Positions 17,471 to 28,026 of a stretch of DNA of 64,000 bases are shown here, in pieces. Position 1 is the stretch's first letter; each line of letters starts with the position of its first letter. This DNA is from Chitinophaga sp. Cy-1792 (GTDB lineage Bacteria; Bacteroidota; Bacteroidia; Chitinophagales; Chitinophagaceae). The notes under the pieces are model-generated. The model ran no database searches, was not told the origin of the DNA, and was given only the letters and a program-made list of their open reading frames with translations. The stretch covers positions 3,100,001 to 3,164,000 of the forward strand of contig NZ_VWWO01000001.1 in the NCBI RefSeq assembly GCF_011752935.1, given 5' to 3'. The position numbers and the translations under genes are program-made.

Positions 17471-18529
17471 ATGTATGATAAAACTGTTAATCGGAGAGGG
17501 CCAACTATACAAATAAGCCGATACATCCATGTTGGTATGGTTCTTGAAAATGTTAAGACAGCAGATCAAAAATCAATAGCGATGGATTATTTAACAAACC
17601 TAATCAACAGGATATGCGACCGCTCAGATCAGCTTCACGATTCTCAGACTATCAGCTGGCAGGCACTCAGAGAGGCAGAACAACTGGCCAACCACGCCTA
17701 TATTCCGACCTTATATCAGTTTATTGAAAATGAACCAGATAAAGAAAAACGCCGGGCCGCAGGTTATATCATTGCCCAGTTAGCCCGTAATACCAATGAA
17801 CCGGAAGTAATACGATTTCTTATCGACCGCCTGCGGATGGAGCAGGATGCCGATATGGTCACCGGTATTCAGCAGGACCTCGAACGTGGGTTGCCTATCC
17901 CCGGATATATCAATATTCAGCCATTACTGAATAATACCCTCAGCAATAACGCCAATGTGAGAAGGTCCGCCCTGCTGGCGCTGCGCCAGACGAAAAACCC
18001 GGCGGTGGAAGAATGGGCACTACAGGTTTTGCAACGTACTGTAAATGAGTATGATATATATTATATAGCGCTTTTGTTGCATAAAATAGCCACCCGTAAG
18101 AGCCTGCAGGCGCTGAAAAGGCTGCTGGAGCATTCCAGGCAGGATATCCGTAGTATGGCTTTCGCCACCATTGCAGATATAGAAAGAGAGAAAGAAGTGA
18201 TGTTTTATACCCGTAACCTGATGCGCGGCCAGCTGAAAACAGAAGCGATGGAGGCTATTTACAAATACGGGGATGAAAATGCTATTCATGCGGTGATCAA
18301 CCGCGTTACCGACCTTCTATCAAAAAAACGCACCAACGTACCTCACCTCAATATAGACGCAGTAAAAAGCGGTTTCACTGATCTTATGCTGGGTATGGAA
18401 TATCTCTGGAAATTCAGGACAGTAAAGGCGGAAGTAAGAAAAACCTTCTCCTGGATCAGAGAAAAACGCTCCGAATATTTACTGCCGGAAGAGCAGGAAT
18501 GGATGCAACGCAACTGGCAGATGACCTGA
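17471..18529 (+). CDS. HEAT-like helical-repeat protein
   Basis: Up to 352 aa. From about residue 75 the protein is built of paired helices of HEAT type (for example IPTLYQFIENEPDKEKRRAA, then NVRRSALLALRQTKNPAVEE and QDIRSMAFATIADIERE). No signal peptide or catalytic motif is visible. In-frame ATGs at 17528 and 17582 are plausible alternative starts; the 17582 start (MDYLTNLINRICDRS) begins at the first regular helix and leaves room for the divergent promoter. Probably a cytoplasmic scaffold or protein-binding factor. Function unknown. It precedes the S9 peptidase by 58 bp but need not be co-transcribed. Confidence 0.75.
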   Translation: MYDKTVNRRGPTIQISRYIHVGMVLENVKTADQKSIAMDYLTNLINRICDRSDQLHDSQTISWQALREAEQLANHAYIPTLYQFIENEPDKEKRRAAGYIIAQLARNTNEPEVIRFLIDRLRMEQDADMVTGIQQDLERGLPIPGYINIQPLLNNTLSNNANVRRSALLALRQTKNPAVEEWALQVLQRTVNEYDIYYIALLLHKIATRKSLQALKRLLEHSRQDIRSMAFATIADIEREKEVMFYTRNLMRGQLKTEAMEAIYKYGDENAIHAVINRVTDLLSKKRTNVPHLNIDAVKSGFTDLMLGMEYLWKFRTVKAEVRKTFSWIREKRSEYLLPEEQEWMQRNWQMT

Positions 18530-18587
18530 TTTCGCGTGGTAAACACTACCGTTTTGGTTACATTCGCATCCTAAAACTCAAAAAAGG

Positions 18588-20750
18588 ATGAAAAAAGCGT
18601 TCCTGGTGCTTTTGACCGGATGTTTAGTGAATGCCTGGCAAAACACCTATGCCCAGCAGCGGATGTATACCATGTCGGAAGCTACTAACGGCCTTCGTAT
18701 GGAGCTGGCTCCTGAAAGACTGAAACTCTTTGAATGGGTACCCGACGAACAAGCCTATACAAGAGCCATCACCGGCAACGGAATCAATGCCTGGGTGAAA
18801 TACAGCGTTCCTTCCATGAAAGCAGACACCCTGCTTACTGCCGCTACACTTAACCAGCAGCTCTCCGGCTCCAGAACGTTTAACAGTCTGCCTGCCCTCC
18901 ACTGGATCAATAGTACTACTGCCTGGTTTGCATTAGGCACACAGCTATATACCGTTACACCGCAAAATGGCAAATGGACAGCCGCCACCTGGTGTGAGCT
19001 GCCAGCCGGCGCCGAAAACATCAGCGTAAACAATAAATCCCGCCAGATCGCCTGGACCGTTAACAACAACCTTTTCCTGCGTACCGCTGATGGTCAGACA
19101 CATAACGTTACCAGCGACAGCGATATCAACATTGTGAACGGCAAAAGCGTACACCGCGATGAATTTGGTATCAATGGCGGTATTTTCTTCTCGCCAAATG
19201 GCGATCTGCTGGCATTCTACCGCATGGACCAGCGCATGGTAAATGATTACCCGATTACCGACTGGTCGGTTACGCCTGCCAAAGCAAATATTATCAAATA
19301 TCCCATGGCCGGTGGCACTTCTCATGAAGTAACACTGGGGGTATATCAGCCTTCTACCCAAAAAACAGTATTCCTGAAAACAGGCCTGCCTGCAGATCAT
19401 TACCTGACCTGTGTTACCTGGGCCCCTGATCAGCAGTCCGTATACATCGCGATACTGAACCGCGAACAGAACCACCTCTGGTTAAATCAATACAGTGCCA
19501 CTACCGGTGAGCTGGTAAAAACACTGTTTGAAGAAACCGATCCAAAATATGTGCACCCCAGCCATGCGCTGGCCTTTGTGCCTGGAAAAAATGACCAGTT
19601 TATCTGGTATTCTGACAGAGACGGCTATACGCACCTATATCTCTATAACACCAATGGCCAGTTACAGCGTCAGCTGACAAAAGGCAACTGGGTAGTAAAC
19701 GATATCCTGGGATTCCAGGCGGCCTCCAATGAAGTAATTGTAAGCACTGCCAAGGAAAGTCCGATGGAAAAACACCTGTATGCTGTGAACCTGAAAACCG
19801 CTGCCATGCGTCGTATCGATGATGCTGCCGGCTGGCACGAAGCACAGGTAAGCACCGACGGTAATTATGTACTGGATACCTACAGTTCCGCCAATGTGCC
19901 TGCTGTGGCACAGGTGCTGGGTGTTAAAACAAAATTCAAACAACAACTGATCGAAAGCGCAGACCCGCTGAAAGCCTTTAATCGCCCGGAGATCAGAAAC
20001 GTTACGCTTAAAGCCGACGATGGTACTCCGTTGTATGGCAAACTGATCCTGCCAACCGATTTTGATTCTACCAAAAAATACCCGGTGATTGTATATCTCT
20101 ATAACGGACCTAATGTACAACTCATCAAAAATACCTATCCTGCCAGTGGTAACCTCTGGTATGAATACATGGCCCAGCATGGTTATGTCGTATTTACCAT
20201 GGATGGCCGAGGCAGTGCCAACAGAGGAATGGCTTTTGAACAGGCTACTTTCCGTCAGTTGGGAACAATGGAAATGAATGATCAGCTGCAGGGTGTCGCC
20301 TATCTGAAATCATTGCCATATGTAAATGCTGATAAGATGGGTGTACATGGATGGAGCTTCGGTGGTTTCATGACTACTTCCCTGATGTTGCGTCATCCGG
20401 ATGTTTTTAAAGTGGGAGTTGCCGGTGGTCCGGTGATCGACTGGAGCATGTATGAGGTGATGTATACAGAACGTTACATGGATACGCCGCAGGAAAATCC
20501 GCAGGGTTATGCCGATAATAACCTGCTGACCAAAACAAAAAATCTGAAAGGGCACCTGTTGTTAATTCATGGTACCAATGATGATGTGGTGGTTTGGCAG
20601 CATTCCATTAAGTTCGTGAAATCCTGTGTAGACACAGGTACGCAGATGGACTACTTCGTATATCCGGGACATTTACATAATGTGCTTGGAAAAGACAGGG
20701 TACACCTGATGCAGAAGATTACAGATTATTTCGATTTATATCTGAAATAA
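18588..20750 (+). CDS. S9 family peptidase (dipeptidyl peptidase IV type)
   Basis: 720 aa, secreted: signal peptide MKKAFLVLLTGCLVNAWQNTYAQ. It has an N-terminal beta-propeller (residues about 60-450, with ISWSDRDG-like strands such as FIWYSDRDGYTHLYLY). The C-terminal alpha/beta hydrolase domain has the nucleophile Ser590 in GWSFGGF, the acid in HGTNDDVVVW (Asp665/666) and His697 in PGHLHNV. The gene presumably trims dipeptides, often after Pro or Ala, from peptides in the periplasm. It is followed by a strong terminator, so it is the end of its unit. The exact specificity cannot be read off. Confidence 0.92.
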   Translation: MKKAFLVLLTGCLVNAWQNTYAQQRMYTMSEATNGLRMELAPERLKLFEWVPDEQAYTRAITGNGINAWVKYSVPSMKADTLLTAATLNQQLSGSRTFNSLPALHWINSTTAWFALGTQLYTVTPQNGKWTAATWCELPAGAENISVNNKSRQIAWTVNNNLFLRTADGQTHNVTSDSDINIVNGKSVHRDEFGINGGIFFSPNGDLLAFYRMDQRMVNDYPITDWSVTPAKANIIKYPMAGGTSHEVTLGVYQPSTQKTVFLKTGLPADHYLTCVTWAPDQQSVYIAILNREQNHLWLNQYSATTGELVKTLFEETDPKYVHPSHALAFVPGKNDQFIWYSDRDGYTHLYLYNTNGQLQRQLTKGNWVVNDILGFQAASNEVIVSTAKESPMEKHLYAVNLKTAAMRRIDDAAGWHEAQVSTDGNYVLDTYSSANVPAVAQVLGVKTKFKQQLIESADPLKAFNRPEIRNVTLKADDGTPLYGKLILPTDFDSTKKYPVIVYLYNGPNVQLIKNTYPASGNLWYEYMAQHGYVVFTMDGRGSANRGMAFEQATFRQLGTMEMNDQLQGVAYLKSLPYVNADKMGVHGWSFGGFMTTSLMLRHPDVFKVGVAGGPVIDWSMYEVMYTERYMDTPQENPQGYADNNLLTKTKNLKGHLLLIHGTNDDVVVWQHSIKFVKSCVDTGTQMDYFVYPGHLHNVLGKDRVHLMQKITDYFDLYLK

Positions 20751-20772
20751 GATAATTATATCAGGAGATATT

Positions 20773-20803
20773 AAAAGCAGGTCATCACGACCTGCTTTTT
20801 TTG
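20773..20803 (+). terminator. Terminator after the S9 peptidase gene
   Basis: Stem AAAAGCAGGTC (20773-20783) / GACCTGCTTTT (20789-20799), ATCAC loop, then a T-run. Confidence 0.88.
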
Positions 20804-21117
20804 TTTTATACAGCTGTATTTCTCTTTAAAATCCACTGCTTTTGTGCGTAGGGAAAAATTTTTTAAAAAAATAATGATTTGCCTTCACCCTTTTTTGCCA
20901 TTTCGTTGCCTATAGCATCGGTCAGCATCCAAGACAGGTTTTTATCCGTAGCAGACCTTATGAAGCTATAGTCAGGAGTCATGTGTAACAACTATTTTAT
21001 TGAGATAGGGAGTGGTAACTATGTCAATCATGCATAAAGCAGAAAAAGCTGATGATAGAAATTAACCGGGATTTATTTCTACTTTGCGGGCATATAAACA
21101 GAGGTGGAAAGTGGATT
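20804..21117. other. Intergenic region before the ECF sigma gene
   Basis: No gene recognised. It is AT-rich at 20850-20880. The sigma factor could start upstream at 21052, but the ATG at 21118 is better supported. No clear promoter element is seen. Confidence 0.4.
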
Positions 21118-21666
21118 ATGTATCAACCAAATACAGGTGAAGCCGTTTCATTTGAAGAACAGTTCAGGCTACACTATCGACTCCTATGCACAGCCGCTTA
21201 TTATGTAGTGAACGATGCAGAAGCTGCCAGAGATATAGTACAGGACTTCTTTCTCTATTGCTGGAAAAAACGGGATACCATTCAGCTGACACACGATTTC
21301 AGGAGCTATGCCTTGAAAGCCATCAGAAATGCTTCGCTGAATTACATAAAGCAGTCGGATAAAATGACACTGGAGGAAACCCATGTGATGGAGCGGCTAT
21401 TGCATAAATTTCCTTCGACGGATGTGGAGGAAGAAGAGCGGCGGAATGCAGCCTTATGGGCCGCCATATCGAAAATGCCGGAACAGCGGCGGCGGATTTT
21501 CCTGATGAGTACCCAGGAGGGAAAGAAATATAAAGAAGTGGCAGCCGCACTGGACATTTCTATCAATACAGTAAAAACGCAAATTAAATTGTCTTTGCAG
21601 TTTTTGAGAAAAGAATGTGCCTGGATGGCAAAATTAATCACCATACTGATAACCTTGTGGATATGA
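21118..21666 (+). CDS. ECF sigma factor (Bacteroidota FecI-like)
   Basis: 182 aa from the ATG at 21118, which follows GAGGTGG at a suitable distance; a longer frame opens at 21052 but adds a non-conserved leader. Region 2 is visible as LHYRLLCTAAYYVVNDAEAA and DIVQDFFLYCWKKRD, and region 4 as MPEQRRRIFLMSTQEGKKYKEVAAALDISINTVKTQI. The family works with a membrane FecR anti-sigma and a TonB-linked receptor carrying an N-terminal signalling domain, both of which follow. Its last codons overlap the fecR start (ATGA), so synthesis of sigma and anti-sigma is coupled. Confidence 0.9.
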   Translation: MYQPNTGEAVSFEEQFRLHYRLLCTAAYYVVNDAEAARDIVQDFFLYCWKKRDTIQLTHDFRSYALKAIRNASLNYIKQSDKMTLEETHVMERLLHKFPSTDVEEEERRNAALWAAISKMPEQRRRIFLMSTQEGKKYKEVAAALDISINTVKTQIKLSLQFLRKECAWMAKLITILITLWI

Positions 21667-22781
21667 ATAGTAAGGATAATGAAATGGGGATAGACTGGGA
21701 TAAGATCCTGGATGGGATGGATGACAACCATATCCCTGCACGCCTTACGCCGGAAGAGCTGGAGCTATTGGCTTCGGCAAGGGAAATGCAGGCCAGGCTG
21801 GGGGCGGACCAATTTGCGCCGGAAGACGGCTGGGCATTGTTTGAACAACAGCGTAAACAAAAGAAAGTAAAAATATTCAACCTGTTGAAAGTGGCTGCAG
21901 CGGTGTTGTTACTGATTGCTGGCGCCGGCTGCTGGTGGATGATGAGCGGATCCGGACATGCCAATAAAAAAGTACAGCTGGCAGACCAGCTGCCAACAAC
22001 AAAGGTACAGCTGAAGCTGGGAGACGGAAAAGTGATCACCATAGATAAAGATACACAGCTGCTGCAAAGCAGTATGGTAAAAGTAGATGCCGGAAAGAAC
22101 GCCATCATTTATGAAGCGGGGAATACCGCAGCTGCCGCCACCATCGATACGCTTGATATTCCTCGTGGTGCCCAGTTTTTTTTGCAACTGGCAGATGGAA
22201 CAAAAGTATGGTTAAATGCAGCTTCCCGGCTGATTTACCCGGCAACTTTCGATCAGCATACAAGAGAGGTATATGTTAAGGGAGAGGCCTATTTTGATGT
22301 AGCACCTGATAAGAATCATCCGTTTATAGTACATGCAGGTGATGTAGATATGAAGGTTTTGGGAACTGCTTTTAACGTGAACAACTATACGAAAGATGTG
22401 GTGGCTACTTTGGCTAGCGGAAGAATAGCGGTACAGAAAAAAACGGGAAGCGTTTTGCTGGAGCCGGGACAACAGGCCGTTTACAGTGGAACACATGGTG
22501 GAATTGGTACACAGTGGGTAGAGGTAAGCACTTATACTGCCTGGAAGGATGGGGAGTTGTTTTTTGATGATGCCACTTTAGCAGATATCACTACTGTTTT
22601 AGCAAGAACCTATGACTATGATTTTCATTTTGAAAATCCGGCGGTGGCAAACATCAGGTTCACACTGGATATGAACCATACAGCGTTGTTGCAGGATGTA
22701 TTAAATAAAATCAATCAGAGCGACCGTAAAGTGAAATTTGAGGTTAATGACAGAGTTGTAACTGTAATATATCAACCATAA
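21663..22781 (+). CDS. FecR-family anti-sigma factor
   Basis: 372 aa from the ATG at 21663 (overlap ATGA with the sigma gene). The cytoplasmic N-terminus is about 75 residues, followed by one membrane span (LKVAAAVLLLIAGAGCWWMM), then a periplasmic FecR domain with DGTKVWLNAASRLIYPATF and REVYVKGEAYFDVAPDKNHP, and a DUF4974-like C-terminus (FHFENPAVANIRFTLDMNH). It holds the sigma factor at the membrane until the TonB receptor's STN domain signals that substrate is bound. The single cluster therefore has its own substrate-induced switch. Confidence 0.92.
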   Translation: MNSKDNEMGIDWDKILDGMDDNHIPARLTPEELELLASAREMQARLGADQFAPEDGWALFEQQRKQKKVKIFNLLKVAAAVLLLIAGAGCWWMMSGSGHANKKVQLADQLPTTKVQLKLGDGKVITIDKDTQLLQSSMVKVDAGKNAIIYEAGNTAAAATIDTLDIPRGAQFFLQLADGTKVWLNAASRLIYPATFDQHTREVYVKGEAYFDVAPDKNHPFIVHAGDVDMKVLGTAFNVNNYTKDVVATLASGRIAVQKKTGSVLLEPGQQAVYSGTHGGIGTQWVEVSTYTAWKDGELFFDDATLADITTVLARTYDYDFHFENPAVANIRFTLDMNHTALLQDVLNKINQSDRKVKFEVNDRVVTVIYQP

Positions 22782-22844
22782 TACCAGCATTTAACAATGC
22801 AATAGCAACGTATAGTTGCCTCGAAACATCTTAATACCATACTA

Positions 22845-25800
22845 ATGAGTAAAATTTCCGGCTTGTCCTTCCAACGGAGGGGGTGGGCGTTGTATGCCTG
22901 CTGGGCACCTATTCTATTAATTTTCCTGCTGCTCCATGGTACTGTAGTATCTGCACAATCCAATTATGTTTTGTCGCAAAAGGTTTCCTATAAGGTTACC
23001 AACCTGCCTATGGGAAAGGCTTTGAAGGAACTTCGTACTAAAGCAAAGCTGAAGCTTTCGTATAACACAGCGCTGATCAGTCAACAGCCATCTGTAACCA
23101 TTGATGTGAAAGACGTTTCACTGGGTGAGTTGTTAAAGAAACTTTTATCTAACACTAACCTTGTATATGAGCTGGACCCGACAGGTGGTATTACCATTTA
23201 TGAAAAGGAAACGCCATCAGCGGCTAATATTTTGAAGGATAGCCGGGAAACGAGAACCTCGGTGGTGTTAATGGGAAGGGTGACAGATCCGAGCGGCAAC
23301 CCGTTGTCCGGCGTCAGTATCCGGGCCAATGCCTCTAAGTTAATGACGGTAACTCAGCCAGACGGTCTTTTTACCCTGGTGCCTTATCCGAATGAAGAAA
23401 TCATTTTTTCCAGGCTCGGGATGAAATCGCTGGTATACAATGTAAAGGCTGGTGTTGAAGGTTTGGTCGAATTTAAAATGGATACCGTTGCCAGGGAAAT
23501 CAAAGAGGTAGTGGTAAATGGATACCAGAAAATTGATCCACGTTTGGCGACGGGTTCTGTTTTTAAATTGAAGGCAGCAGATATTATACAACCGGGAGTT
23601 GCCAGTGTAGATCAGATGTTGCAGGGAAAAGTACCCGGTATGATGATCGTGAATACAACGGGTAGCGTAAATGGAAAACCTACCATCAGGTTGCGTGGTA
23701 CGTCTACGTTGCTGGGAAATGCTCAGCCTTTATGGGTGATAGACGGTATGGTTCGCCCTGACCCGGTAGACATCTCTTCTGCAGTATTAAATAATATGAT
23801 CAGCAGTGCTTCTCAATCGAATTTCGAATTGATGGGCAATGCGATCAGTGGATTAAATCCTTATGATATTGAGAGTATTACAGTACTGAAAGATGCGGCA
23901 GCTACTGCTATTTATGGGACCAGTGCTGCGAATGGCGTCATTGTGGTGACTACCAAACGTGGTAAATCGGGGCCTGCACAAGTGTCATATAATACCAGTG
24001 TAAGTTATACCGGGCGGCCTTCTTACAATAGATTGAATTTGATGAATTCCAAAGAGCGCCTGGAATTTTCAAAGCAGATGCAGGAAGATGGAATTATAAA
24101 TAGTGGCGTCACGACAGGTGTAAAAGAAAATATTTCCTACGAAGGTTTGTTGCAGGATTTGTATGCAAGAAATATTGATGAGGCAACTTTTAACCAAAAA
24201 GTGGCTGCCATGGAAACCCGTAATACAGACTGGTTTAAGCTTCTATTCAGAAGCCAGCTGAGTATGCAGCATTCATTGAGCGTAAGTGGAGGAAATGATA
24301 AAACCACTTATTATGCCTCATTGAACTATACCAACTTTTACGGCGCTGCTACCAATGATAGTAAAAAAACCTATGGTGCAAATGTCAATCTTCATTCCCG
24401 TTTGAGTAAGCGGCTGACTTTGGATGTTACGCTCAACAGTAACTTCAGTAATTCCACTGGTTATTACAGGTCGGCTAATCCATTGGGATATGCTTTACAA
24501 ACCAACAGGGGATATAGTCCGGATGCTTTTTATCCGCAGAGAATGTCAGTTAATGGGGATTCTTATGGCTACCTGGATATCAGGAAGCAGTTAAATGCAT
24601 TGAATTTTAATATCCTGAATGAGATAGCGCATACAGAAAATACCAGCGCTACCAATTCAACCAGTTTGAATGTGCAGTTAGATTATAAGATTGGCCATGG
24701 CTGGTTTTTCCGTAACAGTTCGAGTGCTATCATTAATAATGCCAGTGGCATGTCTGCGGCTGATGATAAATCTTATTACATCGCCAATCTGAGAGGATGG
24801 AATTATGGAGAGACCCCGGATATCAAGAGTATTTTTTTTATGGGTTCAGTCATTCCTTATGGTGGGATTGCTGATATGATTACCTCTTCCAGCAGAATGT
24901 TGAGGATGGTCAATACACTGGAATATAGCACCAGTGTATTTAATAACAGGGACCAGGTCAATTTTTCCATTGCTAATGAAGTAAGCAGCCAGCAAGGTAA
25001 TAGTATCTATTCTACACAGCCTGGTTATTTTCCTGACAGAGGCAAGGCATTCTTTCCTGCAGATGTATCCAGGAAGCAGATAAGTAATACTACTATTATG
25101 AATGATCTGCAAAACACCGTTTCATTATTCAGCACGGCAGCGTATAATCTGATGAACCGCTACATTTTTAGTGGAACGATCAGAAGTGATGGCTCTAACC
25201 GATTCGGTCAATATTCAAACGGAAAATTTTTACCTAACTACAGTATTTCCGGACGTTGGAACGCCGCAGCAGAAAAGTGGTTCCCGGTTGGTGCTGTTAT
25301 CAGTGATTTAGGATTCACCGTATCTTATGGTACACAAGGAAATGTGGTGAGTGCGGTAGGACCTGAGCTCATTGCTACTTATGCGTCAAATGGATCGGCG
25401 GATAGCTATACCAATGTTCCATATCTCCGTATCAAAACATTGCCATATCCTAATCTGCGCTGGGAAAAAACCGGCCAGTGGAACTTTGGTACCAATGCAT
25501 TCTTTCTGGATGGGCGCCTGACATTATCAGTTGAATACTTCCGGAAAAAAACGGTAGACGTACTGGATAATATAGATATACCACTGGAATACGGGAGAAG
25601 AATGATGTATCGGAATGGCAGTGATTTATTCAATAGTGGTGTGGATGTTTCCATCAATGCTACGCTTATCAGAAGAAAGTATGCCAGATTTTCGATGAAT
25701 TTTATCGCTGGTAAGGTCATTAACCGGGTATCTGATCAGGCCTATCTCAGTAATTATGCTTATTTATTTACCGGAACCGGGCACCTTGCAGGCAAGGCGG

Positions 25801-26504
25801 TATCAGGATTCTATTCCTATATTTTCAAAGGGTTAGATCATAATACCGGATTGCCAACTTTTGATAAAATAAACCAGGCTAAAGCCAGTATACCGGATTC
25901 ATTCCTGGTGTATTCCGGACAGACCTTTCCGAAATTCTCCGGTAGTATCACACCTACCTTCACCTACAAATCTTTTTCTATCAGTGCATCGCTCTATGTT
26001 AGCCTTGGAAGTAGCAAACGCCTGAATGATCCTTATCTGAAGGCAATGGAGGTAGGCGTTCTTCCTGCACCTTATACCAATGTGACACGTGATTATTTTA
26101 ATCGCTGGAGAAAGCCTGGTGATGAGCAACATACCAATGTTCCCGCGATGATGGGTATGGCGCCATATGAAGACTATTTAATAATACCATATGCTACGTT
26201 GGACGCGCAGGGATTGCCATTAATCAATAAGGTTAATCCTTATACCGCGTATAATTTATCGGATATAAGAGTGGTGCGTAATGATTATCTCCGCTGTAAT
26301 GCCATCAATATCAATTACGGTATTCCGGCGTCTATGCTGGCGAAATATTACATAAAAGGTGCTACTGCCGGATTTTCAGTAAATAATGTATTTACCATTG
26401 CCAACAAACAGCTGCATGGTCAGGATCCTGAAATTGACGGCGTTGGCAGTTCTGCACTGCCAAAGATGAGACAATACGCCTTTTCATTGAGCGCGACATT
26501 CTAA
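22845..26504 (+). CDS. SusC/RagA-family TonB-dependent outer-membrane transporter with STN domain
   Basis: 1219 aa. Order: a long signal segment (WAPILLIFLLLHGTVVSAQS), a secretin/TonB N-terminal signalling domain (residues about 48-125, starting KVSYKVTNLPMGKALKEL), a carboxypeptidase-regulatory-like domain (VTDPSGNPLSGVSIRANAS), a plug with the SusC signature (TVLKDAAATAIYGTSAANG) and a beta-barrel ending in aromatic FSLSATF. It imports a bulky nutrient with the SusD lipoprotein as a lid, powered by TonB. The STN domain shows that it also signals to FecR. Substrate class is not given by the sequence; the protease and thioredoxin neighbours suggest peptides rather than glycans. Confidence 0.93.
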   Translation: MSKISGLSFQRRGWALYACWAPILLIFLLLHGTVVSAQSNYVLSQKVSYKVTNLPMGKALKELRTKAKLKLSYNTALISQQPSVTIDVKDVSLGELLKKLLSNTNLVYELDPTGGITIYEKETPSAANILKDSRETRTSVVLMGRVTDPSGNPLSGVSIRANASKLMTVTQPDGLFTLVPYPNEEIIFSRLGMKSLVYNVKAGVEGLVEFKMDTVAREIKEVVVNGYQKIDPRLATGSVFKLKAADIIQPGVASVDQMLQGKVPGMMIVNTTGSVNGKPTIRLRGTSTLLGNAQPLWVIDGMVRPDPVDISSAVLNNMISSASQSNFELMGNAISGLNPYDIESITVLKDAAATAIYGTSAANGVIVVTTKRGKSGPAQVSYNTSVSYTGRPSYNRLNLMNSKERLEFSKQMQEDGIINSGVTTGVKENISYEGLLQDLYARNIDEATFNQKVAAMETRNTDWFKLLFRSQLSMQHSLSVSGGNDKTTYYASLNYTNFYGAATNDSKKTYGANVNLHSRLSKRLTLDVTLNSNFSNSTGYYRSANPLGYALQTNRGYSPDAFYPQRMSVNGDSYGYLDIRKQLNALNFNILNEIAHTENTSATNSTSLNVQLDYKIGHGWFFRNSSSAIINNASGMSAADDKSYYIANLRGWNYGETPDIKSIFFMGSVIPYGGIADMITSSSRMLRMVNTLEYSTSVFNNRDQVNFSIANEVSSQQGNSIYSTQPGYFPDRGKAFFPADVSRKQISNTTIMNDLQNTVSLFSTAAYNLMNRYIFSGTIRSDGSNRFGQYSNGKFLPNYSISGRWNAAAEKWFPVGAVISDLGFTVSYGTQGNVVSAVGPELIATYASNGSADSYTNVPYLRIKTLPYPNLRWEKTGQWNFGTNAFFLDGRLTLSVEYFRKKTVDVLDNIDIPLEYGRRMMYRNGSDLFNSGVDVSINATLIRRKYARFSMNFIAGKVINRVSDQAYLSNYAYLFTGTGHLAGKAVSGFYSYIFKGLDHNTGLPTFDKINQAKASIPDSFLVYSGQTFPKFSGSITPTFTYKSFSISASLYVSLGSSKRLNDPYLKAMEVGVLPAPYTNVTRDYFNRWRKPGDEQHTNVPAMMGMAPYEDYLIIPYATLDAQGLPLINKVNPYTAYNLSDIRVVRNDYLRCNAININYGIPASMLAKYYIKGATAGFSVNNVFTIANKQLHGQDPEIDGVGSSALPKMRQYAFSLSATF

Positions 26505-26526
26505 TAAAAATATTTAATCCTTCAGT

Positions 26527-28008
26527 ATGAAGAAACTGATATTGCTACTTCTGGGAACTTTAAGTTTAATGTCGTGTAAAAAATTCCTGCGGGAATATTC
26601 ACAAACAGAAGTTACTCCTAAAACTGCGGCCGACTTTGGAGAGATCCTCTATACAGAAGGATATCCGGTAGGAAGTCAGCTCTTACAACCATGGATGGTT
26701 TATCTGACAGATGATGTGCAATGTTATTATGCGCCCTTTATAGCTGGTGAAGCGGGCACAGCACGCGATTTCTATCAGTGGCAACCCAACTTCGATAACA
26801 CGGCTCCTTCAAAAGGATATCCCACTGTAGATACCTGGGAAGCGTATTACAGGGTATTGCTGGGCACCAACGTTGCATTGCAGTACCTCGATAAATCAAT
26901 CGGTACACAGGCAGAGAAAGATCAGTATAAAGGGGAAGCCTATACGTTAAGGGCATTTTATCATTTTATGCTCGTAAATATTTATGGCAAACCCTATAAC
27001 GATTCTACTACTACCCCTGACAAGAGCCCGGGTGTTCCGTTAAGATTATCCGCCAATTTATCTGATCAGTACCTGGCAAGGAGTACCGTGAAAGAAGTCT
27101 ATGAGCAGGTCGAAAAGGACCTGGATAGTGCCATATATCTGATGGAGCTGCATAAAAGTAAAGTAGAAGCCTATAGGATCTCCTACCTGGCAGCTCATCT
27201 CCTGGCGAGCAGGGTATATCTCTATGAAGAAAAATGGGATCAGGCAATCAGCCATGCAGCGGTGGTTATCAAAGACCATCCGCAGCTGATGGATTATAAT
27301 GAATGGATTGGCATAGACGATATATTCGCCAAGCCATTAACAGGAAGAGCTAATATAGAAACGATATGGTGTTATGGAAATGTAAATGAACAGAGCCTGC
27401 CGCCATATGGTACCTGCTATAATATTTCGCATGATCTGGCTAATTGTTTTGAGCCAGCTGATTTGAGAGCCCAGGTATCCATTATGCAGACGCCGGATGA
27501 ATTGAAGTCTATTTTTGCCTTTGACTATTCCTCCCAGAAAAATCTGACGGGTGGGTTAACTGGTGATAATGGTCTCACAAATACCTGGAGAAGTTCAGAA
27601 GCCTACCTGAATATTGCAGAGGCTTACATACAGATGTACCGCATGAAGGGAGATGCAACAGCGGGTAGTAAAGGTTTGCAGGCTTTGAATACGCTGCGAC
27701 AGGGCAGGTTTATGCCGGCAGACTTTAAACCATGGACATTATTGCCTGCCACTGAAATGCTGGATAGCTGCAGATCGGAGAGACGCCGGGAACTGTATGC
27801 AGAGGAATGTCACCGCTGGTTTGATCTGAGAAGATACGGCATGCCATCTATCACACATGCTTATCTGCCTGCCGCAGGCGTTACCGAATATTACAAATTG
27901 CAACGCCGCGATCCGCAGTATATCATGTCCATACCGCAAAGCGCTATGACCAGAAACCCTGCATTAACACCAAACCCGACTATCTCAGGATTGAGAAAAG
28001 CAGAATAA
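26527..28008 (+). CDS. SusD/RagB-family substrate-binding lipoprotein
   Basis: 493 aa with a lipoprotein signal and lipobox (LSLMSCKK). It has SusD-like helical repeats (GEAYTLRAFYHFMLVNIYGK, YLAAHLLASRVYLYEEKWDQ) and the C-terminal RERRRELYAEE-type signature, here SERRRELYAEECHRWFDLRR. It is the surface lid of the SusC partner, 22 bp upstream. The two make a complex that captures substrate outside the outer membrane. Confidence 0.93.
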   Translation: MKKLILLLLGTLSLMSCKKFLREYSQTEVTPKTAADFGEILYTEGYPVGSQLLQPWMVYLTDDVQCYYAPFIAGEAGTARDFYQWQPNFDNTAPSKGYPTVDTWEAYYRVLLGTNVALQYLDKSIGTQAEKDQYKGEAYTLRAFYHFMLVNIYGKPYNDSTTTPDKSPGVPLRLSANLSDQYLARSTVKEVYEQVEKDLDSAIYLMELHKSKVEAYRISYLAAHLLASRVYLYEEKWDQAISHAAVVIKDHPQLMDYNEWIGIDDIFAKPLTGRANIETIWCYGNVNEQSLPPYGTCYNISHDLANCFEPADLRAQVSIMQTPDELKSIFAFDYSSQKNLTGGLTGDNGLTNTWRSSEAYLNIAEAYIQMYRMKGDATAGSKGLQALNTLRQGRFMPADFKPWTLLPATEMLDSCRSERRRELYAEECHRWFDLRRYGMPSITHAYLPAAGVTEYYKLQRRDPQYIMSIPQSAMTRNPALTPNPTISGLRKAE

Positions 28009-28026
28009 TCTTCAATAATACTGTTT